NCBI GenBank assembly: GCA_029058745.1
Contig: JAIDXM010000049.1
Span: forward strand, 208,803-272,802
Direction: 5' to 3'
DNA: 64,000 nt
From: Muribaculaceae bacterium
GTDB taxonomy: Bacteria; Bacteroidota; Bacteroidia; Bacteroidales; Muribaculaceae
Part shown: positions 8,884 through 16,237 of the stretch, one piece after another
How positions within the stretch are numbered: position 1 is the stretch's first letter
How the letters are laid out: each line of letters opens with the position of its first letter
The notes under the pieces: generated by a model
Seen by the model: the letters and a program-made list of their open reading frames with translations, nothing else
Told to the model about the DNA's origin: nothing
Database searches by the model: none
Position numbers and translations under genes: made by a program

Positions 8884-9924
8884 TTAATCGTCCTGAGGGT
8901 GTTTGGCGCGGTTTTCTCTCCATTCCTGCATGAATGCGTTCAGTTTCTCATGTTCGATAAGGAAACCGTCATGCGCGAAATCCGATTCCATCACCCTGAA
9001 AGTGGAGCCGTCGATAGCGTCGGCGAGTTCTTTGAGGCATGCGGGAGGGAATAGGATGTCTGAGCTGATTCCGATTACGAGAGTGTTGGCTTTGATACCC
9101 TTCAGCGCGTTCTGTATTCCTCCCCGTCCCCGTCCCACGTTATGGGAGTCACCGCTTTCACATATCCTGACATATGAGTATGCGTCGAATCTGCGGCATA
9201 GTTTCTCACCCTGATATTCCTGGTAGGTCTGCACTCTATGGAAGAAAGGGTCCGGGTTCTTGTCGTCGTCGCGTTGGCTCATGTTGTAGGCGAACGGCCC
9301 CCGGTAGCTTATCAGGGCTATCGCCCGTGCCGTGGCGAGTCCCTTCCTTGCCGCGTCACACCGAGGCTCCCCGAAAGAAGGGTCGGTGGAAATAGCCATA
9401 TACATCGATTTGTTGAAGGCCGCCAGCCATGGGCTGCAGGATGAGTCGGTGGCGCAGAACATGACGTTCTCAGCGATTTCCGGGTCAGTCACCATCCATT
9501 CTATGGCCTGAAATCCACCTAATGAGACACCGATCATCTCATGTATCTTCTTGATTCCGAGTGTCTGTGCAAGAATCCTGTGGCATTTCACCATATCTCG
9601 GATAGTGATTCTCGGGAAATCGCCCCACCATTGCCTCCCGGTGTGAGGATTCACGGATGACGGGCCAGTGGTGCCATAGCATGACCCGAGCATGTTTGCG
9701 CATACTATGAAGTATTTTTCCGGGTCAAGGAATTTACCCTTCTCAACGGTGTGCGGCCACCAGTCGGCCACGTCAGAATTGGCGGTCAGGCCATGCATCA
9801 CCCATATGACGTTGCTTTTGTCCTCATTCAGGATCCCGTATGTGTGGTATGCAATTGTCAGCGAAGGGAGAGTCTCCCCGCTTTCGAGGGTGAACGGTTG
9901 ATTGATCCGGCAGTATTTTGTCAT
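8884..9924 (-). CDS. metX: Homoserine O-acetyltransferase
   Basis: 346 residues from MTKYCRINQPFTLESG. A longer frame to 9999 adds 25 Asn-rich residues unlike the family, so the internal start is preferred. It is an alpha/beta-hydrolase that acetylates L-homoserine with acetyl-CoA, committing it to methionine synthesis. A plausible catalytic triad is visible: Ser134 in IGVSLGGFQ, Asp289 in SSDILFPP and His318 in DFAHDGF. GVSLGG replaces the more common GGSMGG elbow. The gene is monocistronic and preceded by a leader of about 390 nt with stable hairpins and an intrinsic terminator, suggesting control by attenuation. Confidence 0.93.
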   Translation of the reverse strand: MTKYCRINQPFTLESGETLPSLTIAYHTYGILNEDKSNVIWVMHGLTANSDVADWWPHTVEKGKFLDPEKYFIVCANMLGSCYGTTGPSSVNPHTGRQWWGDFPRITIRDMVKCHRILAQTLGIKKIHEMIGVSLGGFQAIEWMVTDPEIAENVMFCATDSSCSPWLAAFNKSMYMAISTDPSFGEPRCDAARKGLATARAIALISYRGPFAYNMSQRDDDKNPDPFFHRVQTYQEYQGEKLCRRFDAYSYVRICESGDSHNVGRGRGGIQNALKGIKANTLVIGISSDILFPPACLKELADAIDGSTFRVMESDFAHDGFLIEHEKLNAFMQEWRENRAKHPQDD

Positions 9925-10010
9925 GATTGTCAGGGGTGTTTTGTCATGAATATTGGAATTGTTTTGCAAATTTAGATTAAAATGCTGAGATTGACGCAAC
10001 AGAATGACAT

Positions 10011-10047
10011 AAAAATGAGGCTTCGTCCTCTCGGATGAGCCTCATTT
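10011..10047 (-). terminator. Intrinsic terminator inside the metX leader
   Basis: On the minus strand, AAATGAGGCT pairs with AGCCTCATTT around an inner TCC-GAGA-GGA stem and is followed by a U-run. It lies after the leader hairpins and about 87 nt before the metX start, so it would stop metX transcription unless prevented. The opposite orientation has no comparable U-run. Its position implies premature termination control. Confidence 0.75.
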
Positions 10048-10053
10048 GGCATG

Positions 10054-10091
10054 ATGACACTAAAAGCACCGAATGAAAACCTTAGTGTCAT
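10054..10091 (-). promoter_or_regulatory. Leader hairpin preceding the metX terminator
   Basis: Perfect 10-bp stem ATGACACTAA/TTAGTGTCAT with an 18-nt loop, directly upstream of the terminator. Another compact hairpin, GCCGGA-TTA-TCCGGC, lies at 10099-10113. Neither is followed by a U-run, so both may be structural or switching elements of the leader. Confidence 0.55.
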
Positions 10092-10126
10092 TATGTTTGC
10101 CGGATAATCCGGCGTAAAACTGTTTC

Positions 10127-10222
10127 ATTATTCAACCAAACAAAAACCTTTGCTCCTCTGCAATGGAAGCCAAAGGCCCAAAGGCAACCGTAACCATACG
10201 TTTGGCCGATGTCTTGAATAAT
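10127..10222 (-). ncRNA. Candidate structured regulatory RNA (riboswitch-like) upstream of metX
   Basis: A 96-nt element reading toward metX. A closing helix (TTGAATAAT at 10214-10222 in plus coordinates against ATTATTCAA at 10127-10135) encloses two stable hairpins: 10183-10207 (GGCCAA/TTGCC arms, inner CGTA-TGGT-TACG) and 10147-10176 (CCTTTGGCTTCC against GGAGCAAAGG, 10 pairs with two bulges). This gives a three-way-junction layout, followed by two more hairpins and the terminator. I could not match it to the SAM-I, SAM-II or THF consensus. Location in front of metX suggests sensing of SAM, methionine or a related metabolite, but that is inference. Confidence 0.5.
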
Positions 10223-10318
10223 AATTTGGTGAGATAATCTTCACAGATTACGGACCTTAATTCTGCATAAATAATGATTAAATAAGAAATGTTTGCCATT
10301 ATCTACTGTTGTTGTTGG

Positions 10319-10326
10319 CAAAAGTA
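10319..10326 (-). promoter_or_regulatory. Bacteroidetes -7 element for metX
   Basis: TACTTTTG on the minus strand fits the TAnnTTTG consensus of the Bacteroidetes primary sigma factor. Initiation would fall near 10311, giving a leader of about 390 nt that contains the whole structured region. No good TTTG -33 box is seen at the usual spacing. Confidence 0.5.
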
Positions 10327-10684
10327 AATAAAATAAATGATAAATTATAGAATTATATTATTAAAAATAGTTAAAATATGATTTTGTATCTATTTCTGCA
10401 GGGTGGAGAAATGTTGATTCATAGACGTTCTTGATAAGTTGTTATTCATATAAAATATTGTTGATTAGTGATATATGTATGAATTGCTTGGCATATGTGA
10501 ATTTTATATAATTTAAAGTAATGCATATTTATACATTTGTATTTTTGTGAAGAAAAATAAGGTATGTCCGCAAGAAGACATATTAATATAGGGCAGGTGT
10601 ATGGTGTAGGTGAAGACTCCTCTCACTTAGACGGCCCAATCAGCGACATTCCATGATGTAATTCATATGTAATACTGGAAAATT
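10327..10684. other. AT-rich intergenic stretch, no gene recognised
   Basis: Between the metX and lrgA promoters. It contains long A/T runs, no plausible reading frame, and a small hairpin TATGTC/GACATA at about 10562-10583. Nothing else could be supported. Confidence 0.6.
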
Positions 10685-10715
10685 TTTGCCGATTCAATTC
10701 AAATGCTTACTTTTG
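10685..10715 (+). promoter_or_regulatory. Consensus Bacteroidetes promoter for lrgAB
   Basis: TTTG at 10685-10688, exactly 19 nt, then TACTTTTG at 10708-10715: a perfect match to TTTG-N19-TAnnTTTG. The predicted leader (about 10722-10810) contains a hairpin in which ATGCGTCCCC (about 10733) pairs with GGGGGGCGCAT (to about 10771), just before the lrgA start. Confidence 0.72.
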
Positions 10716-10810
10716 CATTCGAAAACACATGTATGCGTCCCCATGAAAGCTGATATTCACAGGGGGGCGCATGTTTATTTTGAAAGGCACAAATAATCAA
10801 TGCAGATATT

Positions 10811-11212
10811 ATGATATTACAATTCGGCCTGATACTGTTTTTTCTCGCAGTAGGCGAGTTTGTTGTATGGCTTACCGGCATTCCGGTTCCGTCAAGTATA
10901 ATAGGAATGTTGCTGCTTGCCGCATCGTTGAAAATAGGACTGGTGAAGCCCCGTCACGTGGAACGCCTCTCTAATTTCCTTGTCCATAATCTTGGTTTCT
11001 TCTTTGTGCCTGCCGGTGTCGGGCTTATGAATTGCCTGGGACTTATAGCAGACGAATGGATACCGATTGTGGGCGCCGCTGTAGGTAGCACGGTGGTCAT
11101 AATCGCCGTGACCGGATGGATGCATCGTCTTGTGAGGAAGTCGATGGCCCGCAAGCATACCGGGATAAGGATTAATGAGAACAGTATTGAAAAAGAAACG
11201 GAGGCGCTATGA
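10811..11212 (+). CDS. lrgA: CidA/LrgA holin-like membrane protein
   Basis: 133 residues with four hydrophobic segments and the family opening GLILFFLAVGEFVVWLTG. PVPSSIIGMLLLAASL and FVPAGVGLM are typical CidA/LrgA motifs. The family was described as holin-like modulators of murein hydrolases; in Bacillus, LrgAB-type pairs act as pyruvate transporters. It is the small subunit of a pair: the following gene starts 4 nt before this one stops. The unusually good promoter and a leader hairpin suggest controlled expression. Inner membrane. Confidence 0.88.
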   Translation: MILQFGLILFFLAVGEFVVWLTGIPVPSSIIGMLLLAASLKIGLVKPRHVERLSNFLVHNLGFFFVPAGVGLMNCLGLIADEWIPIVGAAVGSTVVIIAVTGWMHRLVRKSMARKHTGIRINENSIEKETEAL

Positions 11213-11910
11213 TTGCGGAGTTTTTAAACAACAAATTTTTTCTTCTCGCGGCCACATTCATTTTTTATCTGGGAGCGCAGATGCTTCAACGTCGCACGGG
11301 TATCAAACTCTTGAATCCCATCCTTCTTGCCATAGCCGCCATGATATGTTTCCTGCTGATGTTTGACATCGACTACAAGACATATCAGGCCGGGGGAGAG
11401 TATATCGATTTCTGGTTGAAACCGGCAGTGGTGGCTTTGGGATTGCCGTTGTATAAACAATTGTCAACAATCCGTAAGCAACTGGTTCCGTTGCTGGTGT
11501 CAGAGTTGGCGGGATGTGTTGCGGGCATTGTGTCGGTGGTGGTGATAGCCAAGCTTCTCGGGGCCTCTCATGAGGTGATTATGTCGCTTGCTCCTAAGGC
11601 GGTCACTACTCCTATAGCCATGGAGATTTCCTCCGCAGTGGGTGGCATTCCGTCGCTGACGGCGGCTGTGGTGGTGTGCACCGGGATATTCGGGGGGATG
11701 GCCGGCTTCAAGATTGTAAAGCTCAGCCGAATAAAGAGTCCGATAGCACAGGGGCTCTCAATAGGGACTGCGGCACATGCCGTAGGCACTTCGGCGGCTA
11801 TGGAGCGTAGCGAGCGCTATGGGGCTTTTTCCTCGCTTGGCTTGACGCTAAATGGGTTGTTCACGGCTCTTTTAGCTCCGTTCATTCTTCACCTGATAGG
11901 TGTTTATTAA
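11209..11910 (+). CDS. lrgB: LrgB/CidB family membrane protein
   Basis: 233 residues, strongly hydrophobic, matching the LrgB/CidB family. Conserved pieces are SLAPKAVTTPIAMEIS, GGIPSLTAAVVV, GIFGG and SIGTAAHAVGTSAAMERSE. Overlaps lrgA by 4 nt, the usual two-gene arrangement. Together they probably form one membrane complex that moves small carboxylates (pyruvate or glycolate in studied relatives) or influences autolysis. It ends 39 nt before a strong bidirectional hairpin. Confidence 0.9.
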   Translation: MIAEFLNNKFFLLAATFIFYLGAQMLQRRTGIKLLNPILLAIAAMICFLLMFDIDYKTYQAGGEYIDFWLKPAVVALGLPLYKQLSTIRKQLVPLLVSELAGCVAGIVSVVVIAKLLGASHEVIMSLAPKAVTTPIAMEISSAVGGIPSLTAAVVVCTGIFGGMAGFKIVKLSRIKSPIAQGLSIGTAAHAVGTSAAMERSERYGAFSSLGLTLNGLFTALLAPFILHLIGVY

Positions 11911-11948
11911 CCCCGGTGTTGCCGGAAGTCATGGAGGAGACCGAAAAA

Positions 11949-11980
11949 CGCCGGTAAAGGGGAGTGCCCCTTTTCCGGCG
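11949..11980. terminator. Bidirectional hairpin terminator between lrgB and the TSCPD gene
   Basis: CGCCGGTAAAGGGG pairs with CCCCTTTTCCGGCG around an AGTG loop, with one T-T mismatch. It sits between convergent genes. The T-run lies inside the stem rather than after it, so termination efficiency is uncertain. Confidence 0.55.
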
Positions 11981-11985
11981 CCTGG

Positions 11986-12228
11986 TTACTGGATTTCCCG
12001 GAGAGCTTTTGAAAGCTGGTCAGGACATGATGTCGGCTTGTTGCCGCATTTGATTCCATCAAGTTTAGCGACTACTTCTTCCACGGTCATCCCTTTCACG
12101 AGCGAGGAGATGCCTTGGAGATTGCCGTGGCAACCACCGATGAATTCCACATCCTTCACGATTCCGTTCTCGACTTCGAGATTGATGACACGCGAGCACG
12201 TCCCTTGGGTCTGATACTGATATTTCAT
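11986..12228 (-). CDS. TSCPD-domain small protein (TIGR03905-like)
   Basis: 80 residues from MKYQYQTQGTCSRVIN; a longer frame to 12474 runs through the promoter repeat and is not credible. Conserved features are TCSRVI, FIGGCHGNLQGISSL, CGNKPTSCPDQL and LREIQ. The cysteines suggest metal or cofactor binding; the domain also occurs at the C-terminus of some ribonucleotide reductases. Stand-alone members are common in anaerobes, with no established function. A TAATTTTG promoter element (12274-12281, minus) lies just upstream inside the direct repeat. Confidence 0.85.
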   Translation of the reverse strand: MKYQYQTQGTCSRVINLEVENGIVKDVEFIGGCHGNLQGISSLVKGMTVEEVVAKLDGIKCGNKPTSCPDQLSKALREIQ

Positions 12229-12273
12229 AATGTTCGTTGTTTGGGGATAGCTCCCCTTATGGGTTGTTGTGTG

Positions 12274-12281
12274 CAAAATTA
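12274..12281 (-). promoter_or_regulatory. -7 element for the TSCPD gene
   Basis: TAATTTTG on the minus strand (TAnnTTTG), about 46 nt upstream of the TSCPD start. The same octamer occurs in the right repeat at 17874-17881, where it faces the island and no gene of its own. Confidence 0.45.
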
Positions 12282-12371
12282 CAAAATAAAACCGATTAAA
12301 TGGTGTGTATGTAGTGAAATCGGACAGTGAAATCGGATTGTCCGATTGGGTGTAAGAGCCATGTGTCCCTC

Positions 12372-12638
12372 TCAGATGTCCGGTCGTTTTCTGTAGGAAG
12401 ATGGGCTCATCCCCATCACCTTTGAGAACAGTCGAGAGAAATAATAAGGGTCGGAGATTCCCACCATGTGGCATATGCAGTTGAGTTTCATGTCAGTGCT
12501 GTCGAGAAGCTGGCAAGCGTGTCTCACTTTTAGCAGATTGAAATAAGCGAGAGGTGAATGTCCGGTCCTCTCTTTGAACACAGAAGAGAGGTATGATTGA
12601 GAGTAACCGGAATATGAGGATAGCTGTGAAAGGGTTAT
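12372..12638 (-). pseudogene. 5'-truncated AraC-family regulator (HTH domain only)
   Basis: Encodes the last 88 residues of the regulator at 17953-18834, from ITLSQLSSYSGYSQ to the final RKRPDI, with no amino-acid difference. The N-terminal ligand-binding domain is missing; upstream sequence is unrelated (an accidental frame continues to 12698). It lacks a promoter and sensor domain, so it is probably inert. The break marks the edge of the duplicated segment. Confidence 0.88.
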
Positions 12639-12991
12639 AATCAGGGTGCACAGGCTTTCCGGAGTATGATAAATCTCTGAATCAGCTGAGATGCTCAAAT
12701 ATTTATGTATTGTCTATAACTGTGGATACGTGGAATATGTCTTTCATAAGGATTAAAAGTATAAGACGTAATTGATAGGCTATTTTGTAAAAAAGAATCG
12801 ACAATTTTATAAAAATTGTCGATTCTTTTTAAATTTTTTAGAAAAAAACAGAATATATTAAATTTTTTTATTAACTTGCGACATAAATGTAGAACTCTTT
12901 ATCAATGATAAATGAAGACTGCAAGAATTAAATGGATTGAATGCACTTGCCTTATATAATTTGCACGCAATGAATTATATTTGTTAACAAG
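12639..12991. other. AT-rich gap between the repeat and the IS remnant
   Basis: No convincing gene. Its main content is the long perfect palindrome listed at 12789-12830. Base composition is markedly more AT-rich than the metabolic genes on either side. Confidence 0.6.
12789..12830. terminator. Perfect 19-bp palindrome with A and T tails (bidirectional terminator)
   Basis: AAAAAGAATCGACAATTTT pairs perfectly with AAAATTGTCGATTCTTTTT around a TAT/TATA loop. The stem ends in A/T tracts, so it can act as an intrinsic terminator in both directions. No intact gene ends here on either strand, so the gene it served seems to be missing. Confidence 0.7.
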
Positions 12992-13394
12992 GATGTTCAA
13001 GTTTGATGTTCCATGATTAACTCGCTTTATTAGGAGTCTTGGAGCGCAGAGCCACCCGATTTGGATATAAAACTCTCCCTGGCTCGGAGATCTATATACA
13101 TAAGTTTAACATTGGCCAAGCGTACTTTGAAATTTTGTTTTTAGTCTCAGAATAGACATAGATTTTTGGATATAACGGCAGCATTAGCATCATGGGTATG
13201 GCTTCGGGATGTATGAACCTGATTTTCTCATTGCTTTACAGCCGATTATTAGACTATAAAATCGCTAAGATCCAGTGTATTATCCATGTTTTCGATGTGC
13301 TGTTTTGTGCAAAAAAACAATATTTTGATCATATGTTTTTATTGTTTTTCAGGTGTTTTGAATGACGTTTTTCGGAACATAGAACTGAACACCC
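12992..13394 (-). mobile_element. Insertion-sequence remnant with both terminal inverted repeats
   Basis: The right end GGAACATAGAACTGAACACC (13374 on) is the reverse complement of an IS end present intact at 61794-61814. The left end (12992-13012, GATGTTCAAGTTTGATGTTC) is a decayed copy of the same repeat. About 190 nt inside the left end (13012-13200) are clearly similar to 61815-62000 and on the minus strand still give pieces such as KQNFKVRLANVKL, interrupted by stops. Only about 400 bp remains. The right end lies 22 nt before the protease gene. IS family not recognised. Confidence 0.7.
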
Positions 13395-13416
13395 TATTTA
13401 CTAACCTTTAAAAGAG

Positions 13417-16092
13417 ATGCGTATGAAATTGAAAATGATCCTTTTGATGTTAATGCTTTTTGGAGGATTGTCCATAAAAGCTGCCGGCACTTATAAAATT
13501 TCCAGATCGGATGCCTTGGAAATTGCAAAACGGATGTTTTATGATAGAGATGTTGACTATTTTTACCTTCAAAGTGTAAATGTCAGCACTATGAAAGTGC
13601 ATACAGTTTTTGTTGATGCTGAACCAATGAAGGGTTGGCCACATGAGTGTTATGTTCTTGAAATAGACAAAACGTCGTCATCTCCAGTAGGATTCACTTC
13701 TCCAAAAAATGTTGCCCGAATGAATTATCCTCCGATGCAAAACTATGAAACTCTCTATGTTCGTAATAGATATGGAGGCAAAGCTAATTCGGTACCTAAT
13801 GTTAAAAATGGGGTCCTTACCAATGACATAAAAGAGGTTGCGGAAAGAACCTATGCTGTGATATTGAGCGGTGGACATAATAAGTTGTCGAATTATGAGC
13901 GTTATTGGAATGATTGTTCATTTATTTATCAAACATTGGTAAGAAAATATGGAGTGCCTAAAGATAATATTTTCCCAATTATGTCTGACGGTGATAATCC
14001 TGAACCCGATGTGAGATGTACTACCGGTGGTTTTAAGTCTCAGTCTCTTGACCTTGATTTCGATGGTATGAATGAGACAGTACTTGCGGCTACCCATCAA
14101 AATGTTCAATCAATACTTAAATCGTTGGAGAGTAAATTGAAAAAGGATGACCATTTATTCTTTTATGTAATTGATCATGGTGGAACTTATGATAATTATA
14201 CGGACTCATATATAAACCTTTGGGATGGTGAGATATTAAGGGATTATGAACTTGCTGAGATGCTTACTCCATTTACAAATAAATTTATTAATGTCAATGT
14301 TGTTCTTGGACAATGTTATTCTGGTGGATTCAATGACAATTTAACTAAAGTGGGATGTGTGGTTGCTTCCGCTTCAACAGGTAGTGAGAGTTCGTGGGCG
14401 TGTCCTGATATTCCTTATGATGAGTTTGTCTATCATTGGACATGTGCTGTAAATGGTGCTACTCATGAGAATGTAAAAATTGATGCTGATTCAGATAATA
14501 ATGGACGAGTAACAATGAAGGAGGCTTTTGATTATGCAAAGGCTAATGACAGGAGAAGTGATGAACATCCGCAATATGTTTCGACTCCGATTTCGGTTGG
14601 TGAAGATTTGGCATTCAATAATCTGGCAAAATCGGTGGATCTATATATTAAGGATAATGAATTGGATACGGGAAAGGAACCGAATGTTACTACCGATGAA
14701 TTTTGGAAGAGTCCGTCAATTTGGGTTCGTAATCAGGACGATGGGATAGAGATTCATGAGAATCCGATATATTCTCCCGATCATTTGGCTGCTATTGTTT
14801 ATGTAAAAATCCATAATAGGGGTAAGGAGGATTATGAAGGAGGACAGTGGTTGCATGTATATTGGGCTAAAGCCTCAACTGCCTTTAATGATAAAGCTTG
14901 GAAAGGAAGGGAACTGTACAATGGTGCTTATGTTACAGGGGGGCATCTCGATGCTGTTTGCATTCCGAGAATTGAGGCCGGTGGTTATGAGGTAGTTAAA
15001 GTGACATGGGCATTGCCTCCTATTCTTGTTGGTGCAACTGATGAGGACAAACATCATTTTTGTTTGAAAACAAAAATAATGGATATACATTATGATGAAA
15101 AATATGAGGCAGGAAAGAGATATTTTGATTTAAGAGGGTGTAATGATCAGGCTCAGAAAAATGTGTCCATTATCTCTAAAGACGCTTTTTTATCAGGTAC
15201 ACTTGTGTTCGTTAGAAATGTTTCGGATCAGACGAAGAATTATACTTTGGAACTAATACCTTGCTCTCAGACGGATGAGTCGGTATATGAAATGGCAAAT
15301 GTAGAATTGGATTTAAGTCCAACAATCTATAAGGCGTGGGAGAGAGGCGGATTGAGGTCGCAAGATGTTGTTGTCGTCCCGTCAACAAGATCAAATGGTT
15401 CAGATACAAAAACTGTAAGATTTATATCTCCCAATAGTAAGCTACAATCTGTGAATCTGAAAGGAGAAGAGTTTGATATTGTAAGCTTGAAATTCGATTT
15501 CAAAGATTTCCCAACTAAGAATGAGAAATATGCTTTTGATTTGATTCAAAGAGATGAAGATGGGAATATTATAGGAGGTGAAACTTTTATTGTTGAATCA
15601 CCTACTTTGGTATCTGGACAATTAGGAATAACGGCTTCACCGATTTCGTGTTCGAAAACAAGGCTATATATTGACAATGAAGATGTTGTCCGGCTTAAGT
15701 GGGTTGACGAACAAGGAAATTATCTTGGAGATTCAGAAAGTATTGAAGTTTCGCCAGTTCTGGGTAAAAATAATTATACTGTTATTGCTACTACAGAAAA
15801 TGGAGACGTTCTAAGGGATGACATTTCTCTGGATTCTTATTTTGGAATAAAATCAGTTGATATGCATAAGGACTCGAATAGTTTAGAAGTTGGATTGAAT
15901 GGGCAGGCTACTGATAATTCTGTTATTTTGATTTCTTCTGTATTGGATGGAAATGTGAATTCAAGTAAAATTATTCCGAATGGTGATAAATGCGTATCTA
16001 TTGATGTGTCTGGCTTTCATGAAGGACTATATGCGGTGATTCTTACTGTAGATGGGGTAGTAATAGACCAAAAGAAAATAAAAGTATATTGA
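13417..16092 (+). CDS. Secreted C13/caspase-like (clan CD) cysteine protease
   Basis: 891 residues with a signal peptide (LMLMLFGGLSIKAAG). The domain at about 140-410 resembles legumain/C13 proteases: TYAVILSGGHNKLSNYERYW, a catalytic His254 in FFYVIDHGGTYDN and Cys300 in VVLGQCYSGGF. An EF-hand-like loop, DADSDNNGRVTMKEAF, follows the catalytic core. The remaining 480 residues are beta-rich, and the end (SGFHEGLYAVILTVDG...KKIKVY) resembles a type IX secretion sorting domain. Codons are AT-rich, unlike the flanking genes, pointing to horizontal transfer. It is followed by a secreted LRR protein on the same strand. Probably an exported Asn/Asp- or Arg-specific protease; substrate unknown. 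An in-frame Met two codons later is an alternative start. Confidence 0.78.
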   Translation: MRMKLKMILLMLMLFGGLSIKAAGTYKISRSDALEIAKRMFYDRDVDYFYLQSVNVSTMKVHTVFVDAEPMKGWPHECYVLEIDKTSSSPVGFTSPKNVARMNYPPMQNYETLYVRNRYGGKANSVPNVKNGVLTNDIKEVAERTYAVILSGGHNKLSNYERYWNDCSFIYQTLVRKYGVPKDNIFPIMSDGDNPEPDVRCTTGGFKSQSLDLDFDGMNETVLAATHQNVQSILKSLESKLKKDDHLFFYVIDHGGTYDNYTDSYINLWDGEILRDYELAEMLTPFTNKFINVNVVLGQCYSGGFNDNLTKVGCVVASASTGSESSWACPDIPYDEFVYHWTCAVNGATHENVKIDADSDNNGRVTMKEAFDYAKANDRRSDEHPQYVSTPISVGEDLAFNNLAKSVDLYIKDNELDTGKEPNVTTDEFWKSPSIWVRNQDDGIEIHENPIYSPDHLAAIVYVKIHNRGKEDYEGGQWLHVYWAKASTAFNDKAWKGRELYNGAYVTGGHLDAVCIPRIEAGGYEVVKVTWALPPILVGATDEDKHHFCLKTKIMDIHYDEKYEAGKRYFDLRGCNDQAQKNVSIISKDAFLSGTLVFVRNVSDQTKNYTLELIPCSQTDESVYEMANVELDLSPTIYKAWERGGLRSQDVVVVPSTRSNGSDTKTVRFISPNSKLQSVNLKGEEFDIVSLKFDFKDFPTKNEKYAFDLIQRDEDGNIIGGETFIVESPTLVSGQLGITASPISCSKTRLYIDNEDVVRLKWVDEQGNYLGDSESIEVSPVLGKNNYTVIATTENGDVLRDDISLDSYFGIKSVDMHKDSNSLEVGLNGQATDNSVILISSVLDGNVNSSKIIPNGDKCVSIDVSGFHEGLYAVILTVDGVVIDQKKIKVY

Positions 16093-16237
16093 TTTATGAA
16101 AATGTGTTATAATTGATTTTTTTATATAGGCATTCGATAAGATTTTGAATCAAATGTTTGATTTTCAATTTTACGTTGTGAGACAATGTATATTTATTAA
16201 AATCAATTATGGCACATCTTCAGATAATAAGATTATT

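Larger units (their letters stand above)
12264..12638. repeat. Direct repeat, left copy (about 375 bp)
   Basis: Nearly identical to 17864-18219 in the same orientation. It contains the TSCPD promoter region (TAATTTTG, minus) and the last 88 codons of an araC-type gene. The non-coding part carries an extra tandem GAAATCGGACAGT-like unit and diverges more than the coding part. The coding part differs at only five positions, all synonymous. The repeats flank the AT-rich protease/LRR island. Confidence 0.9.

Noticed and set aside
10127..10222. S-box (SAM-I) reading on the plus strand, from GGCCCAAAGGCAACC
   Set aside because: The short match to GGCAACC is not supported by the remaining S-box core or four-way junction, and no methionine gene lies downstream on that strand.
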